From Arcticibacter svalbardensis MN12-7 (GTDB taxonomy: Bacteria; Bacteroidota; Bacteroidia; Sphingobacteriales; Sphingobacteriaceae), in NCBI RefSeq assembly GCF_000403135.1, contig NZ_AQPN01000008.1, positions 1 through 64,000 of the forward strand: DNA of 64,000 bases, in the 5' to 3' direction. A program made the translations under genes and the position numbers. Shown here in pieces: positions 44,197-53,715 of the stretch. The notes beneath the pieces are model-generated. The model made no database searches and was not told the DNA's origin. It saw nothing but the letters and a program-made list of their open reading frames with translations. The stretch's first letter is position 1. Each line of letters begins with the position of its first letter.

Positions 44197-46662
44197 CTAC
44201 AGAAAAGTTTCCTTCGCTTTAATCGTCAGATCTATTGGATCTTTTACCTTGTCATCTGAAAGCGCAAGATCAATCACCTGCCTCATTTCCGTAACATAAT
44301 GGAACTTAAGATCCTTGATATAACTCTCTTTTATTTCCAGGATATCCTTCTCATTTGACTTTGAAAGAATGATTTGCTTGATGTTTGCCCGTTTAGCAGC
44401 AAGGATCTTTTCCTTTATTCCACCCACTGGCAATACCTTTCCTCTAAGTGTAATTTCCCCTGTCATAGCCAGATCTGACTTTACTTTACGTTGCGTAAAT
44501 GCAGAAGTAAGTGCAGTTAACATCGTAATTCCTGCTGATGGACCATCCTTGGGTGTGGCTCCAGCAGGAACGTGAATATGAACATCCCACAGATCAAATA
44601 ACTGATGATCTATATTGAAATTTATAGCATGAGCACGTAAATAAGCCATTGCCAAAGTAGCCGACTCTTTCATAACATCACCTAAATTACCGGTTATAGA
44701 CATCTTGCCTTTACCCGGACTAAGACTAGCCTCTATAAAAAGGATGTCACCGCCAACCTGTGTCCAGGCTAAACCTGTTACCACGCCAGCTACATCATTC
44801 CCTTCATACATGTCCTTGTCAAAAATAGGAGGGCCCAGAATCGTTTCAACATCCGTTTTATTAACCGCTGGAGTATAGTCTTCCTCCATGGCAATTTTTG
44901 TAGCGATACCCCGCACAACAGAACCTATCTTCTTTTCTAACCCACGAACTCCCGATTCCCGTGTGTATTCTTCAATTATTTTTTCTATTACAGCAGGTTT
45001 CAGTGTAAGATGTTTCTTAGACAAACCATGCTGTTCAAGTTGCTTAGCAAGTAAATGCTGTTTAGCAATTTCAATTTTCTCTTCTATGGTGTACCCATTC
45101 ACTTCAATTACTTCCATCCTGTCAAGCAATGCAGGCTGTATCGAACTCAAAGAGTTGGCTGTAGCAATGAACATGACATTTGACAAATCATAATCTAGCT
45201 CTACATAATGATCGTAAAAAGCACTGTTCTGTTCCGGATCCAACACCTCGAGTAAAGCGGAAGAAGGATCTCCATGAGAATCATTCGCAACTTTATCAAT
45301 TTCATCTAATACAAATACTGGATTTGATGTCCCTGCTTTCTTTAGTGACTGAATAATCCGGCCAGGCATTGCACCGATATAAGTTTTTCTGTGTCCCCTT
45401 ATTTCAGCTTCATCTCGGATACCACCCAGGGCAATTCTGACGTATTTTCTCCCCAGTGCACGGGCAATAGATTTCCCAAGTGAGGTTTTTCCAACCCCTG
45501 GAGGGCCGGCAAGGCAAAGGATAGGAGCTTTCATGTTCTGTTTCAATTTCAATACAGCCAGATACTCAATAATCCTGCGTTTTACTTTTTCCAAACCATA
45601 ATGGTCTTTATCCAGAATGCGTTCCGCTCTTTTTAGATCGAAATTATCTTTAGTGAAATCATTCCATGGAAGATCAAGCACCAATTCAAGATAATTTACC
45701 TGTACCGAATAATCGGCCGCAGCAGGATTCATCCTTCCAAGCTTATCCAGCTCTTTCGAAAAGTATCCGTTAATCTCTTTAGACCATTTCTTCTTTGAAG
45801 CTCTTTCACGCAGATTTTCTAATTCCAGGTCAGGCGTATTACCACCAAGTTCCTCTTGTATGGTTTTTAGCTGTTGGTTCAGGAAGTAATCACGCTGTTG
45901 CTTATCCAGATCTACACGAACTTTTGACTGAATTTGATTCTTCAGTTCAAGCATTTGCAAATCAATTGTAAGCTGTTCAAGCACTAAAATTGCTCTTTCA
46001 TGCAGATTCGCTACCTCTAGCATACTCTGTTTTACAGCAACATCTGCATTCATATTAGAAGAGATGAAGTTGATTAAAAAGGAGGGACTCTCAATATTTT
46101 TTATAGCAATCCCTGCCTCACTGGGCAAATTAGGCGAAAGATGTATAATTTGCATCGCCATATCCTTGATTGATCCGACCATGGCCTTGAACTGTTTGTC
46201 AGTCTTAGGACGGATTTCTTCAAATTTATTTACGGTAGCTTTAATATATGGATCTTTCTGCACCTCTTCATTTAGGCGGAATCGTTGTTTCCCCTGTATA
46301 ATTACAGTGGTACTGCCATCCGGCATTTGAAGCATTTTTATGATAAGTGCCACTGTACCAACCTCATTTAGTTGTTCAAATGTTGGATCTTCTACTCCTA
46401 CATCTTTTTGAGAAACGACCCCGATAGTACGATTTCCTTTATAGGCATCTTTTATAAGTTTAATGGATTTATCTCTCCCTACCGTTATTGGAATAACAAC
46501 ACCTGGAAATAATACAGTATTCCTTAATGGTAGAATAGGCAGTATATCAGGCGTTTGTTCATTATTCATTTCCTCTTCGTCTTCTTGTGACATAAGAGGA
46601 AAGAATTCTGTATCTTCATTTATAAGGGGTAACGAGTGATTAAAATCAAGGAGGTTATTCAT
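44197..46662 (-). CDS. lon: Endopeptidase La (Lon protease)
   Basis: An 821-residue ATP-dependent serine protease that degrades damaged and regulatory proteins. The N-terminal LON substrate domain starts ILPLRNTVLFPGVVIPITVG (about residues 40-60). The AAA+ module has Walker A GPPGVGKTS (about 386-394), Walker B VFVLDEIDK, and sensor loop. The protease domain has the Ser-Lys dyad: Ser about 709 in DGPSAGITM, Lys about 752 in KEKILAAKRA. Length is normal. Monocistronic; upstream is a 380-bp gap shared with a divergent gene, which may hold stress control, but I see no CIRCE or HrcA-like site. Confidence 0.97.
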   Translation of the reverse strand: MNNLLDFNHSLPLINEDTEFFPLMSQEDEEEMNNEQTPDILPILPLRNTVLFPGVVIPITVGRDKSIKLIKDAYKGNRTIGVVSQKDVGVEDPTFEQLNEVGTVALIIKMLQMPDGSTTVIIQGKQRFRLNEEVQKDPYIKATVNKFEEIRPKTDKQFKAMVGSIKDMAMQIIHLSPNLPSEAGIAIKNIESPSFLINFISSNMNADVAVKQSMLEVANLHERAILVLEQLTIDLQMLELKNQIQSKVRVDLDKQQRDYFLNQQLKTIQEELGGNTPDLELENLRERASKKKWSKEINGYFSKELDKLGRMNPAAADYSVQVNYLELVLDLPWNDFTKDNFDLKRAERILDKDHYGLEKVKRRIIEYLAVLKLKQNMKAPILCLAGPPGVGKTSLGKSIARALGRKYVRIALGGIRDEAEIRGHRKTYIGAMPGRIIQSLKKAGTSNPVFVLDEIDKVANDSHGDPSSALLEVLDPEQNSAFYDHYVELDYDLSNVMFIATANSLSSIQPALLDRMEVIEVNGYTIEEKIEIAKQHLLAKQLEQHGLSKKHLTLKPAVIEKIIEEYTRESGVRGLEKKIGSVVRGIATKIAMEEDYTPAVNKTDVETILGPPIFDKDMYEGNDVAGVVTGLAWTQVGGDILFIEASLSPGKGKMSITGNLGDVMKESATLAMAYLRAHAINFNIDHQLFDLWDVHIHVPAGATPKDGPSAGITMLTALTSAFTQRKVKSDLAMTGEITLRGKVLPVGGIKEKILAAKRANIKQIILSKSNEKDILEIKESYIKDLKFHYVTEMRQVIDLALSDDKVKDPIDLTIKAKETFL

Positions 46663-47042
46663 TTAAATCCTTTCTTAACGTCATTCTGACAGTGAAATTA
46701 GTTGAACTATTGTTTATTAATAAAAAGTATACTGCTGCAAGGCGTATGCCAAAAGCGGTAAATCAGTATGAAAAGCACATATGAGAGGATTAATGAAGTA
46801 CTTAGTCACGTATTAATTTTGATACTGCAATAAAGTCAGGCTTTCACAGCAATTTGACCTCATTCCAACTATAGCTGTCCGCTTCAATTGTATCTTGGTA
46901 AAAACAAATTTAGCTTAAAGTTATTTATGAGTGTAATAAATGATGTGTATATTCGAAACGCTTCTATTTTTGTAAATTCTCAAATTAGAAATAATATTAC
47001 ACCTCAATCGTTATAAGACGAGTAGAACTTAAGTATTTAAAA
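46663..47042. other. Intergenic, 380 bp, divergent promoters of lon and the TPR gene
   Basis: No coding frame is evident. TATTTTTG at 46968-46975 resembles a -7 box for the TPR gene 68 bp downstream. No inverted repeat of regulator size stands out. The lon side has no clear heat-shock element. Confidence 0.45.
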
Positions 47043-47684
47043 ATGAAATTAATTGCATCAATTTTATCTTTTGTGTTTTTATGTAGTGGCGTCACTTATG
47101 CACAACAGAATCAGGAAATTAAAAATAACAATGTAAAGTTAGGGCAGAAGGCCCTCATGGATGGCGACTTTAAAGAAGCGGTTACCCATCTGGAAAAAGC
47201 AATACCCACTGAAGGATCAAATCCTGATGTTTTGTACATGTTAGGGTATTCTTATTATCATTCAGGAAGCTATCAGAAATCCATTAGCACCTTCGGACAG
47301 GTAATCGCGCTAAAACCTAACAATGTTTCCGCTTATTACTACCGTGGTAAAGCCAGAAATGTACTTGGAACTCAAATGAACTCTCCTCTGTCTGTTACAG
47401 AAAGAGAAAAGTTACTCCTTGCTTCCATTAATGATTACACTAAGGCCATCGAATTAAATTCAGCAGATCAGGTCTTGTACCAGAACCGTGCAATGGCTTA
47501 CCGTGATTATGGAATCCTTAAGGGACAGAAAATTCGTAAGTTTTATAACAAGGAAGTGGCTGAAAACTCGTTCAAATCTTGTATCGAAGACTTGCAGAAG
47601 GTGCTTGATGCCACTCCCGGTAGGAAAGACATTACAGAGGAAATTAAGAAAGCCAAAGTTTATATGGCAAACTTAAGTCGATAA
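47043..47684 (+). CDS. Secreted TPR protein
   Basis: A 213-residue exported protein: signal peptide about 1-20 (GVTYA-Q) and three to four TPR units (KLGQKALMDGDFKEAVTHLEK, VLYMLGYSYYHSGSYQKSIST, SAYYYRGKARNVLG, then YTKAIELNSADQVLYQNRAMAY). It should act as a protein-interaction adaptor in the periplasm. No partner is apparent nearby. It shares a terminator with the convergent lipoprotein gene. Confidence 0.85.
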   Translation: MKLIASILSFVFLCSGVTYAQQNQEIKNNNVKLGQKALMDGDFKEAVTHLEKAIPTEGSNPDVLYMLGYSYYHSGSYQKSISTFGQVIALKPNNVSAYYYRGKARNVLGTQMNSPLSVTEREKLLLASINDYTKAIELNSADQVLYQNRAMAYRDYGILKGQKIRKFYNKEVAENSFKSCIEDLQKVLDATPGRKDITEEIKKAKVYMANLSR

Positions 47685-47690
47685 TATTTT

Positions 47691-47714
47691 AAACCCTGAT
47701 GCAGATCAGGGTTT
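47691..47714. terminator. Bidirectional terminator overlapping the lipoprotein stop codon
   Basis: A perfect 10-bp stem, 47691-47700 (aaaccctgat) with 47705-47714, loop gcag, followed by T-rich sequence on the + strand. The stop codon of the minus-strand lipoprotein (47706-47708) lies inside the stem. Confidence 0.8.
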
Positions 47715-48248
47715 GATTTTTCCATTTATCTGATAGGTGTTTGTGCCTATCAATTTTACTTGTTGTGTTTTTTTGATCTTATACAAGGAATCAGGATAGT
47801 AGTTTAATAGTTCAGTCGAATTATATATTTCGTTACTTACCTGACTCTCTATATCGATTGAAGTGATCCTGTTTCCAGACTTATTAATCCGGATTCTTTT
47901 AATTTTTAAAGTACTATCCAGGGTAGTATAAACAAGTCCGTTAACATTTACTTTGATGTTATAGCTATCCCTCCAGGAAGGTTTATTGAGGTCAGACGCT
48001 GAAAATACATCCAGTTCATTTTTCCAATTAGGAATCTTAACCTGTTTTTCTTCGCTAATCCCATTGTGAATAACCTTTTTCAGTACCGTGGGATTGGCTG
48101 CACTTAATCGCAAAATCTCTTTATTGAAAAAACCCCTGATATCAAAATACTTGTTTTTGATATCAGGGGTTTTTTTATCTTCTGTACACGAGCTAATCGC
48201 GCACAGAAGAATTAAAAAACATAAAGTGTGTGTTTTATACAAGCACAT
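47706..48248 (-). CDS. Uncharacterised lipoprotein, translationally overlapping gpmI
   Basis: A 180-residue lipoprotein (CAISSCTED, Cys about residue 21) of a family I have seen only in Sphingobacteriaceae, with the conserved-looking KYFDIRGFFNKEILRL segment after the lipobox, then a beta-rich domain (YNIKVNVNGLVYTTLDSTLKI, ISSIDIESQ-like strands) and YPDSLYKIKKTQQ near the end. The start overlaps the gpmI stop by 14 bp. A strong intrinsic terminator (48127-48175) lies inside its early coding sequence, so its expression from the gpmI transcript must be limited. Function is unknown. Confidence 0.75.
   Translation of the reverse strand: MCLYKTHTLCFLILLCAISSCTEDKKTPDIKNKYFDIRGFFNKEILRLSAANPTVLKKVIHNGISEEKQVKIPNWKNELDVFSASDLNKPSWRDSYNIKVNVNGLVYTTLDSTLKIKRIRINKSGNRITSIDIESQVSNEIYNSTELLNYYPDSLYKIKKTQQVKLIGTNTYQINGKIKP
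48127..48175 (-). terminator. Intrinsic terminator of gpmI, inside the next coding sequence
   Basis: Perfect 21-bp arms at 48127-48147 (aaaaaacccctgatatcaaa...) and 48155-48175 around a 7-nt loop, ending in six T on the minus strand. It starts about 60 bp after the gpmI stop and lies within codons ~25-41 of the overlapping lipoprotein gene. Confidence 0.9.
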
Positions 48249-49755
48249 TACCAGTCATTTTTTCAGGAATAGGTACATGCAGTATAGTTAGAACTGTAGG
48301 AGCAATATCTCCAAGTTTTCCATCCTTAACATGTTTGTAATCCTTATCTATTAAAATGCAGGGAACAAGATTAGTGGTATGAGCTGTATTTACTGATCCA
48401 TCAGCATTGACCATGTAATCTGCATTTCCATGGTCGGCAATGATAATAAACGAATATCCATTTTCAAGACCACAAGCTACTACATCTTTCAGGCATTCGT
48501 CTGCAGTTTCAACAGCTTTAACAACTGCTGAAAATACACCTGTATGTCCTACCATATCTGCATTTGCGAAATTTAAACAGATGAAGTCTGGTTTGTTTTC
48601 TGGAATCTCTTCGCAGATAGCATCTCTGATTCCTCTGGCGCTCATTTCTGGTTGCAGGTCATATGTAGCAACTTTAGGCGAAGGTACTAATAGTCTTTTT
48701 TCCCCGTCAAAAGGTTTTTCTTTTCCACCGGAGAAGAAAAATGTAACGTGAGGGTATTTTTCAGTTTCCGCTATCCGAACCTGAGTTTTATTGAAACGTT
48801 CCAGTACTTCACCAAGCGTATCAATCAGGTCATCCTTTTTGAAAAGCACTTCCACTCCTTTGAATGTTTCATCATAGGTAGTCATGGTGATATATCTTAA
48901 ATCAAGTGGCGTCATCTGATAATCAGGGAATGCTTTTTGAGTTAAGGCTGTAGTAATTTCGCGACCACGATCTGTTCTAAAGTTGAAGCAGATTACCACA
49001 TCACCCGTTTGAATATGGGTAATAGGATTTCCATTTTCGTCAACCTTAATTACAGGTTTAATAAACTCATCAGTAATACCTTCACTGTACGAGTTTTCAA
49101 GCGATTTAACAAGGTCATTGGATGGTGTTCCAATAGCGTTCACTAATAAATCATACGCCTGTTTAACCCTTTCCCAACGATTATCGCGGTCCATTGCATA
49201 ATAACGACCTATTAAAGAAGCGATTTGGATAGTTGAGTCTTTAGAATAATCAAGTAAATCTTTGATATAAGCTTTTCCAGCATTCGGATCCGTATCACGG
49301 CCATCCAAAAATGCATGAAGAAATACATTCGGTACTGATGCTGCTTTTGCTGCATCGAACAGACCTTTAATATGTTTAAGATGTGAATGAACACCGCCGT
49401 CGGATACAAGACCGATAAAATGTACATTTTTGTTTTCAGCGATCGCATATTTAAAGGCATCCTGAAGAATAGGATGCTCCAGTAATTCGCCATCATCCAC
49501 TGCTTTATGAATCCTTCCGAGCTCCTGGTATACCACACGGCCTGCTCCCAGGTTCATGTGTCCTACCTCAGAATTTCCCATTTGCCCTGCAGGAAGTCCT
49601 ACTGCAACTCCGGAAGCTTCAAGCTTGGAGTTAGGATATGTTGCTATAAGGTGATCAAAGAAAGGAGTGTTTGCTGCCAGTATAGCGTTGGATGCGTCGG
49701 CTTTGCCGTAGCCCCAGCCATCAAGAATTATAAGTGCTACTTTTTTATTTTCCAC
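48235..49755 (-). CDS. gpmI: 2,3-bisphosphoglycerate-independent phosphoglycerate mutase
   Basis: A 506-residue Mn2+-dependent enzyme that interconverts 3- and 2-phosphoglycerate. The alkaline-phosphatase-type metal motif is ALIILDGWGYGK with the first Asp (residue 11 region), then GQMGNSEVGHMNLGAGR with the catalytic Ser. The second metal set is in CLNFANADMVGHTG and IIIADHGNADYM. The frame continues to 49797, but those 14 residues are hydrophobic and not part of the family; the GTG at 49755 gives the canonical start VENKKVALIILDG. It overlaps the downstream lipoprotein by 14 bp. Confidence 0.95.
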   Translation of the reverse strand: MENKKVALIILDGWGYGKADASNAILAANTPFFDHLIATYPNSKLEASGVAVGLPAGQMGNSEVGHMNLGAGRVVYQELGRIHKAVDDGELLEHPILQDAFKYAIAENKNVHFIGLVSDGGVHSHLKHIKGLFDAAKAASVPNVFLHAFLDGRDTDPNAGKAYIKDLLDYSKDSTIQIASLIGRYYAMDRDNRWERVKQAYDLLVNAIGTPSNDLVKSLENSYSEGITDEFIKPVIKVDENGNPITHIQTGDVVICFNFRTDRGREITTALTQKAFPDYQMTPLDLRYITMTTYDETFKGVEVLFKKDDLIDTLGEVLERFNKTQVRIAETEKYPHVTFFFSGGKEKPFDGEKRLLVPSPKVATYDLQPEMSARGIRDAICEEIPENKPDFICLNFANADMVGHTGVFSAVVKAVETADECLKDVVACGLENGYSFIIIADHGNADYMVNADGSVNTAHTTNLVPCILIDKDYKHVKDGKLGDIAPTVLTILHVPIPEKMTGNVLV

Positions 49756-49861
49756 ACAACAAATATAGACTTGTATTATTAGTATCCAAAGTGACAAAGG
49801 TCATATTTGTAAATTTTCGATGTTACTAATTGTTTAATTTAATGTTATTGTTATTTTAGCA

Positions 49862-50719
49862 ATGTATATGAAAGACTACAAAGAGTTACTTACTCAATTT
49901 ATTGCAAATGCACTTGCCGAAGACCTTGGTTCCGGCGATCATACTTCTTTATCCACGATTCCGGTTAATAAAAAGGGGGAAGCTAAATTGATCATTAAGG
50001 ATAAAGGTGTACTGGCGGGAGTGGATGTTGCTCTTGCCATATTTAAACAAGTGGATGCTGATCTTCAAGTGCATGTGCTTCTTGCTGATGGGGCAAAAGT
50101 GGAGTTCGGCGATATAGCCCTTACCGTGGAAGGAAATGTATCCTCTATTCTAATTGCTGAAAGACTGGTTCTGAATACCATGCAAAGAATGAGTGGAATA
50201 GCATCGACTACCGCCCGTATAGTGGCTAAACTTAAGGATACCAATACCCGTGTCCTGGATACGAGGAAGACTACGCCAAACTTACGGTTCCTTGAAAAGC
50301 AAGCTGTAGTTATTGGTGGTGGGGTAAATCATCGCATTGGTTTATACGATATGATCCTGATTAAAGACAATCACGTGGATTATGCAGGGGGGATTAAAAA
50401 TGCCCTGCTGGCAGCAAAAGCATATATAAAGGATAAGAAATTGACACTTGAGATAGAAATTGAAGTGCGTACGATTTCTGAACTGGAAGAAGTTATTGAA
50501 GCGGGTGGCGCAGACCGCATTCTTCTTGATAACTTTAGCTTTGAGAATTTAAAATCTGCAGTCAATTTAATCCATGGAAGGTTTCCTACTGAAGCCTCCG
50601 GCGGAATATCTGAAGAAAATGTGCTCGAATACGCCCAATGTGGTGTAGATTTTATCTCCATGGGTGCTCTCACTCATTCCGTAAAGAGTCTGGATATGAG
50701 CCTTAAAGCGACGAATTAG
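49862..50719 (+). CDS. nadC: Nicotinate-nucleotide pyrophosphorylase (quinolinate phosphoribosyltransferase)
   Basis: A 285-residue enzyme of NAD synthesis that converts quinolinate and PRPP to nicotinate mononucleotide. The signatures are EDLGSGDHTS, LNTMQRMSGIAS, the DTRKTTPNLRFLEKQAV motif with substrate Arg and Lys residues, GGGVNHRIGLYDMILIKDNH, and the C-terminal barrel motif ASGGISEENV. Length is normal. nadA and nadB are not in the window. plsY follows 57 bp later. Confidence 0.96.
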   Translation: MYMKDYKELLTQFIANALAEDLGSGDHTSLSTIPVNKKGEAKLIIKDKGVLAGVDVALAIFKQVDADLQVHVLLADGAKVEFGDIALTVEGNVSSILIAERLVLNTMQRMSGIASTTARIVAKLKDTNTRVLDTRKTTPNLRFLEKQAVVIGGGVNHRIGLYDMILIKDNHVDYAGGIKNALLAAKAYIKDKKLTLEIEIEVRTISELEEVIEAGGADRILLDNFSFENLKSAVNLIHGRFPTEASGGISEENVLEYAQCGVDFISMGALTHSVKSLDMSLKATN

Positions 50720-50776
50720 GACTTAAATGAACATAAAGTACATTAACAGTGGTTTTTTAGTATAATTGCATACTTA

Positions 50777-51427
50777 ATGATATCCATATTTTCTATTACA
50801 GCTGTGTTGGCTGCTTACCTTTTTGGATCGATTCCTAGTGCCGTCTGGATAGGACAGGCTTTCTATGGAATTGATGTGCGCGAATACGGAAGTGGAAACG
50901 CCGGTGCGACAAATACGTTGCGCGTTTTAGGCACCAAAGCTGGTATAACCGTTATGACTTTAGATATCCTTAAAGGATATACCGCTACTAATCTGGCATA
51001 CTTCATTGGATTGTCCATAACAGGTCCACAGGATTCCATTCAATTTGTGAATTATCAGCTTGCTTTAGGCATTACGGCTGTTATGGGACATTTATTTCCT
51101 GTCTTCGCAGGCTTTCGTGGAGGCAAAGGAATTGCAACCTTATTTGGAATGGTGCTAGCCGTTCATTTTGATGCCGCTCTATTCTGCGTAGGGGTATTTG
51201 TTTTGGTACTCATGGTTTCTAAGTATGTGTCATTAAGCTCTATACTGGCAGGTTTTGCCTTTCCTTTAAGCATAATTTTTGTGTTTCATTCTCCTTTAAG
51301 AGCGGTAGTTTTGTATGGAATGTGTATCTGTGTGCTCATCCTGATTACGCATCAAAAGAACATTGAAAGGCTCCTTAAAGGCAAAGAATCAAAGATTAAT
51401 ATGTTCAAAAAGAAAACAGCTGTATAG
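50777..51427 (+). CDS. plsY: Acyl-phosphate:glycerol-3-phosphate acyltransferase
   Basis: A 216-residue inner-membrane enzyme that makes lysophosphatidic acid from glycerol-3-phosphate and acyl phosphate. It has the family's three cytoplasmic motifs: GSIPSAVWIGQAFYGIDVRE, GSGNAGATNTLRVLG, and GHLFPVFAGFRGGKGIAT. Five to seven membrane helices are visible. Length is normal. It lies between nadC and the M48 protease on the same strand. Confidence 0.96.
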   Translation: MISIFSITAVLAAYLFGSIPSAVWIGQAFYGIDVREYGSGNAGATNTLRVLGTKAGITVMTLDILKGYTATNLAYFIGLSITGPQDSIQFVNYQLALGITAVMGHLFPVFAGFRGGKGIATLFGMVLAVHFDAALFCVGVFVLVLMVSKYVSLSSILAGFAFPLSIIFVFHSPLRAVVLYGMCICVLILITHQKNIERLLKGKESKINMFKKKTAV

Positions 51428-51460
51428 TTTTTTTGTTGAAACACTATACACAGTAAAGAG

Positions 51461-52246
51461 ATGACACACTTAAAAATTATATTTACATGTTTATTAATTG
51501 CCTTTTTGGCGGCATGTTCAACTGTTCCCCTAACTGGCAGAAGACAATTAAATCTAGCCAATTCCCAGGAAATTCAAACTCAATCTTTAACAGCATACAG
51601 GGATTTTCTTAAAGATCCTAAAAATGTAGTGGTAAGCTCCGGTGCTGATGCTCAACTGGTTAAAAAAGTTGGTCTCCGCATTGCAAGTGCTATCGATCGT
51701 TATTTAAAAACAAATGGCTATGCCAATCAATATAATTTTAGCTGGGAATTTAACCTGGTAAAAAGTGCTGATATCAATGCCTGGTGCATGCCTGGTGGTA
51801 AGGTAGCCGTTTATACCGGAATATTGCCAGTAACCCGAACTGAGGCCGGTTTAGCTACCGTCATGGGACATGAAATTGCTCATGCTATAGCCAGACATGC
51901 TGAAGAAAGATACTCTCAGACGCTTGGTGCTCAGGCTATCGGTGGCGTAATAGGATCTGCTACCGGATCTCAAAGTATAGCACAATTATATGGATTGGGC
52001 GGACAACTTGCTTTGCTTAAGTATGGAAGAAGTCAGGAGTCTGAAGCAGATCGCCTGGGACTAACCTTCATGGCTATGGCTGGATATAACCCAAGTGAAG
52101 CGGTATTCTTTTGGCAACGAATGGCCTCAGCAAAACAAAGTAACGGTGCTTCCCCCGAATTTCTAAGTACTCACCCTAGTGATGCAACCCGTATAGCTGC
52201 TATTCAAAAGCGCTTACCTGAAGCAATGAAATACTATAATAAATAA
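51461..52246 (+). CDS. M48 family metallopeptidase lipoprotein
   Basis: A 261-residue zinc peptidase of the LoiP/BepA-related group. The lipobox is LAACSTVP (Cys19). The zinc motif HEIAHAIARH has His137, Glu138 and His141; the third ligand is the Glu in SQESEADRLG (about 193). The periplasmic domain also shows NAWCMPGGKVAVYTG, typical of the family. Such enzymes degrade misassembled outer-membrane proteins. It has no TPR tail as in BepA. The gene is 33 bp after plsY and could be cotranscribed. Confidence 0.93.
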   Translation: MTHLKIIFTCLLIAFLAACSTVPLTGRRQLNLANSQEIQTQSLTAYRDFLKDPKNVVVSSGADAQLVKKVGLRIASAIDRYLKTNGYANQYNFSWEFNLVKSADINAWCMPGGKVAVYTGILPVTRTEAGLATVMGHEIAHAIARHAEERYSQTLGAQAIGGVIGSATGSQSIAQLYGLGGQLALLKYGRSQESEADRLGLTFMAMAGYNPSEAVFFWQRMASAKQSNGASPEFLSTHPSDATRIAAIQKRLPEAMKYYNK

Positions 52247-52426
52247 CGTGAAGTTTGGGTTATGTAGCTAATGTCCAAGAAAATTATTGAGGAAATTAGT
52301 ACCTGAACGATTCGGGAAATGAATATCTTAAGCACATTATTATAGGTATACAAGAATATGATTCCTAATAACAATGTTGAATCAACCTGACATACGGTTT
52401 TTATTATCACACTTACCTTTATATAA

Positions 52427-52464
52427 AGAAAGGCTATATTGCTATTTTGTAATATAGCCTTTCT
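52427..52464. terminator. Terminator between convergent M48 and RhuM genes
   Basis: A perfect 14-bp stem, 52427-52440 (agaaaggctatatt) with 52451-52464, loop of 10 nt. Only a weak T-tract follows on the minus strand and none on the plus strand. Confidence 0.65.
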
Positions 52465-52503
52465 CAGCTCAGCCAGTTATTATTACATATCGATTGATTT
52501 TGA

Positions 52504-53517
52504 TTAGTCCGCTTTCTTACCTGGCTTTATTTTTTTAATCTCTTTATCAAAGTCACTTTCAAAATTTTGATCTTGTATCACCCTAAATTTATCGTATTCC
52601 CTTTCAGCTAACTTTATTGCAACCTCATGGCTAACTTTCCCAGCATCTTTTAATATCTGATATTCGTTGAATTGTAAGAACGCGTCTAAACGGCTTATCC
52701 AGTCACCCATCTTCATCGGTATCTGCCTTGATGCCTGTAATTCTGCAAAGTCAAGATACATTGTAACCACCCGTTCTAATTCTTTGATCTCTTTTTCTAT
52801 CAAGTAGTTTTTAGCCACGGCTATATCTCCTTTTAAAACTTTTCCGATAGGTGCATTTTTGAAAGTCTGTAAGCCCATATTTGGCTTATCAGCACATGCT
52901 CGCTCTGCAATTATTTGGGCAGCGGTTTTACCAGAAATAGCAAAGTGAAGTTTATTTTGAACCGTCTTAAAAAAGTTTTGGGTTATATCAGCATCCTTAT
53001 TGTAATCGATACTGCACTGCTCGTATATATCTGTTATCTTTAGATAGAAACGTCTTTCGCTGGCCCGTATCTCTCGAATGCGCTCTAAAAGCTCATCAAA
53101 ATAATCTTTGCCAAAACGTTTACCTTGTTTTAACCGTGCATCATCCAAGACAAAGCCCTTGATAATATACTCCCTAAGTGTTTTAGTTGCCCATATACGG
53201 AACTGTGTAGCCTGATAGCTATTGACTCGGTAGCCGACTGCTATGATTGCGTCTAAATTGTAAAAGAAAGTAAGATACTTTTTACCATCACTGGCAGTTG
53301 TTTCCATTTTGGAAACAACTGAATCTTCCTGAAGCTCATTACTTTCAAAAATCCTCTTCAAGTGTTTACTAATGGCCGGCACCTCCACTCCAAATAATTC
53401 AGCTAAGCGCTTTTGGGTTAGCCAAAAAGTTTCAGCATTAAAGATCACTTCAATTTTAACATCACCTGTAGGTGTGTTATAAAATATAATGTCGTTTGAT
53501 TGCGGTTGCTCACTCAT
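52504..53517 (-). CDS. RhuM family protein
   Basis: A 337-residue protein covering the RhuM (pfam virulence RhuM) family. The N-terminus has NTPTGDVKIEVIFNAETFWLT, the helix-turn-helix-like segment QKRLAELFGVEVPAISKHLK, the strand EDSVVSKMETTASDGK and the hallmark FYNLDAIIAVGYRVNSYQATQFRIWATKTLREYI. The C-terminal ~200 residues are helical. Named after a Salmonella pathogenicity-island gene, the family has no proven activity and is often found in mobile and defence islands. Here it stands alone between housekeeping genes, which suggests a single-gene insertion. Confidence 0.92.
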   Translation of the reverse strand: MSEQPQSNDIIFYNTPTGDVKIEVIFNAETFWLTQKRLAELFGVEVPAISKHLKRIFESNELQEDSVVSKMETTASDGKKYLTFFYNLDAIIAVGYRVNSYQATQFRIWATKTLREYIIKGFVLDDARLKQGKRFGKDYFDELLERIREIRASERRFYLKITDIYEQCSIDYNKDADITQNFFKTVQNKLHFAISGKTAAQIIAERACADKPNMGLQTFKNAPIGKVLKGDIAVAKNYLIEKEIKELERVVTMYLDFAELQASRQIPMKMGDWISRLDAFLQFNEYQILKDAGKVSHEVAIKLAEREYDKFRVIQDQNFESDFDKEIKKIKPGKKAD

Positions 53518-53715
53518 TTTAAATAGTACTATTTGGGTATGTGCTGTTGCAGTTATCGATCTGGCTTCTGGTTCATTTAAAAACCTAATGGTAAATGAAG
53601 CACAAAATACACACTGTTAGTGTCTAAATAAAGTGATAATCATCACTTTGTATTACTAATGTTATATTTTGGAAGACTTACCACAACATCTTCTCAAATG
53701 CACATTTATTTTTTA

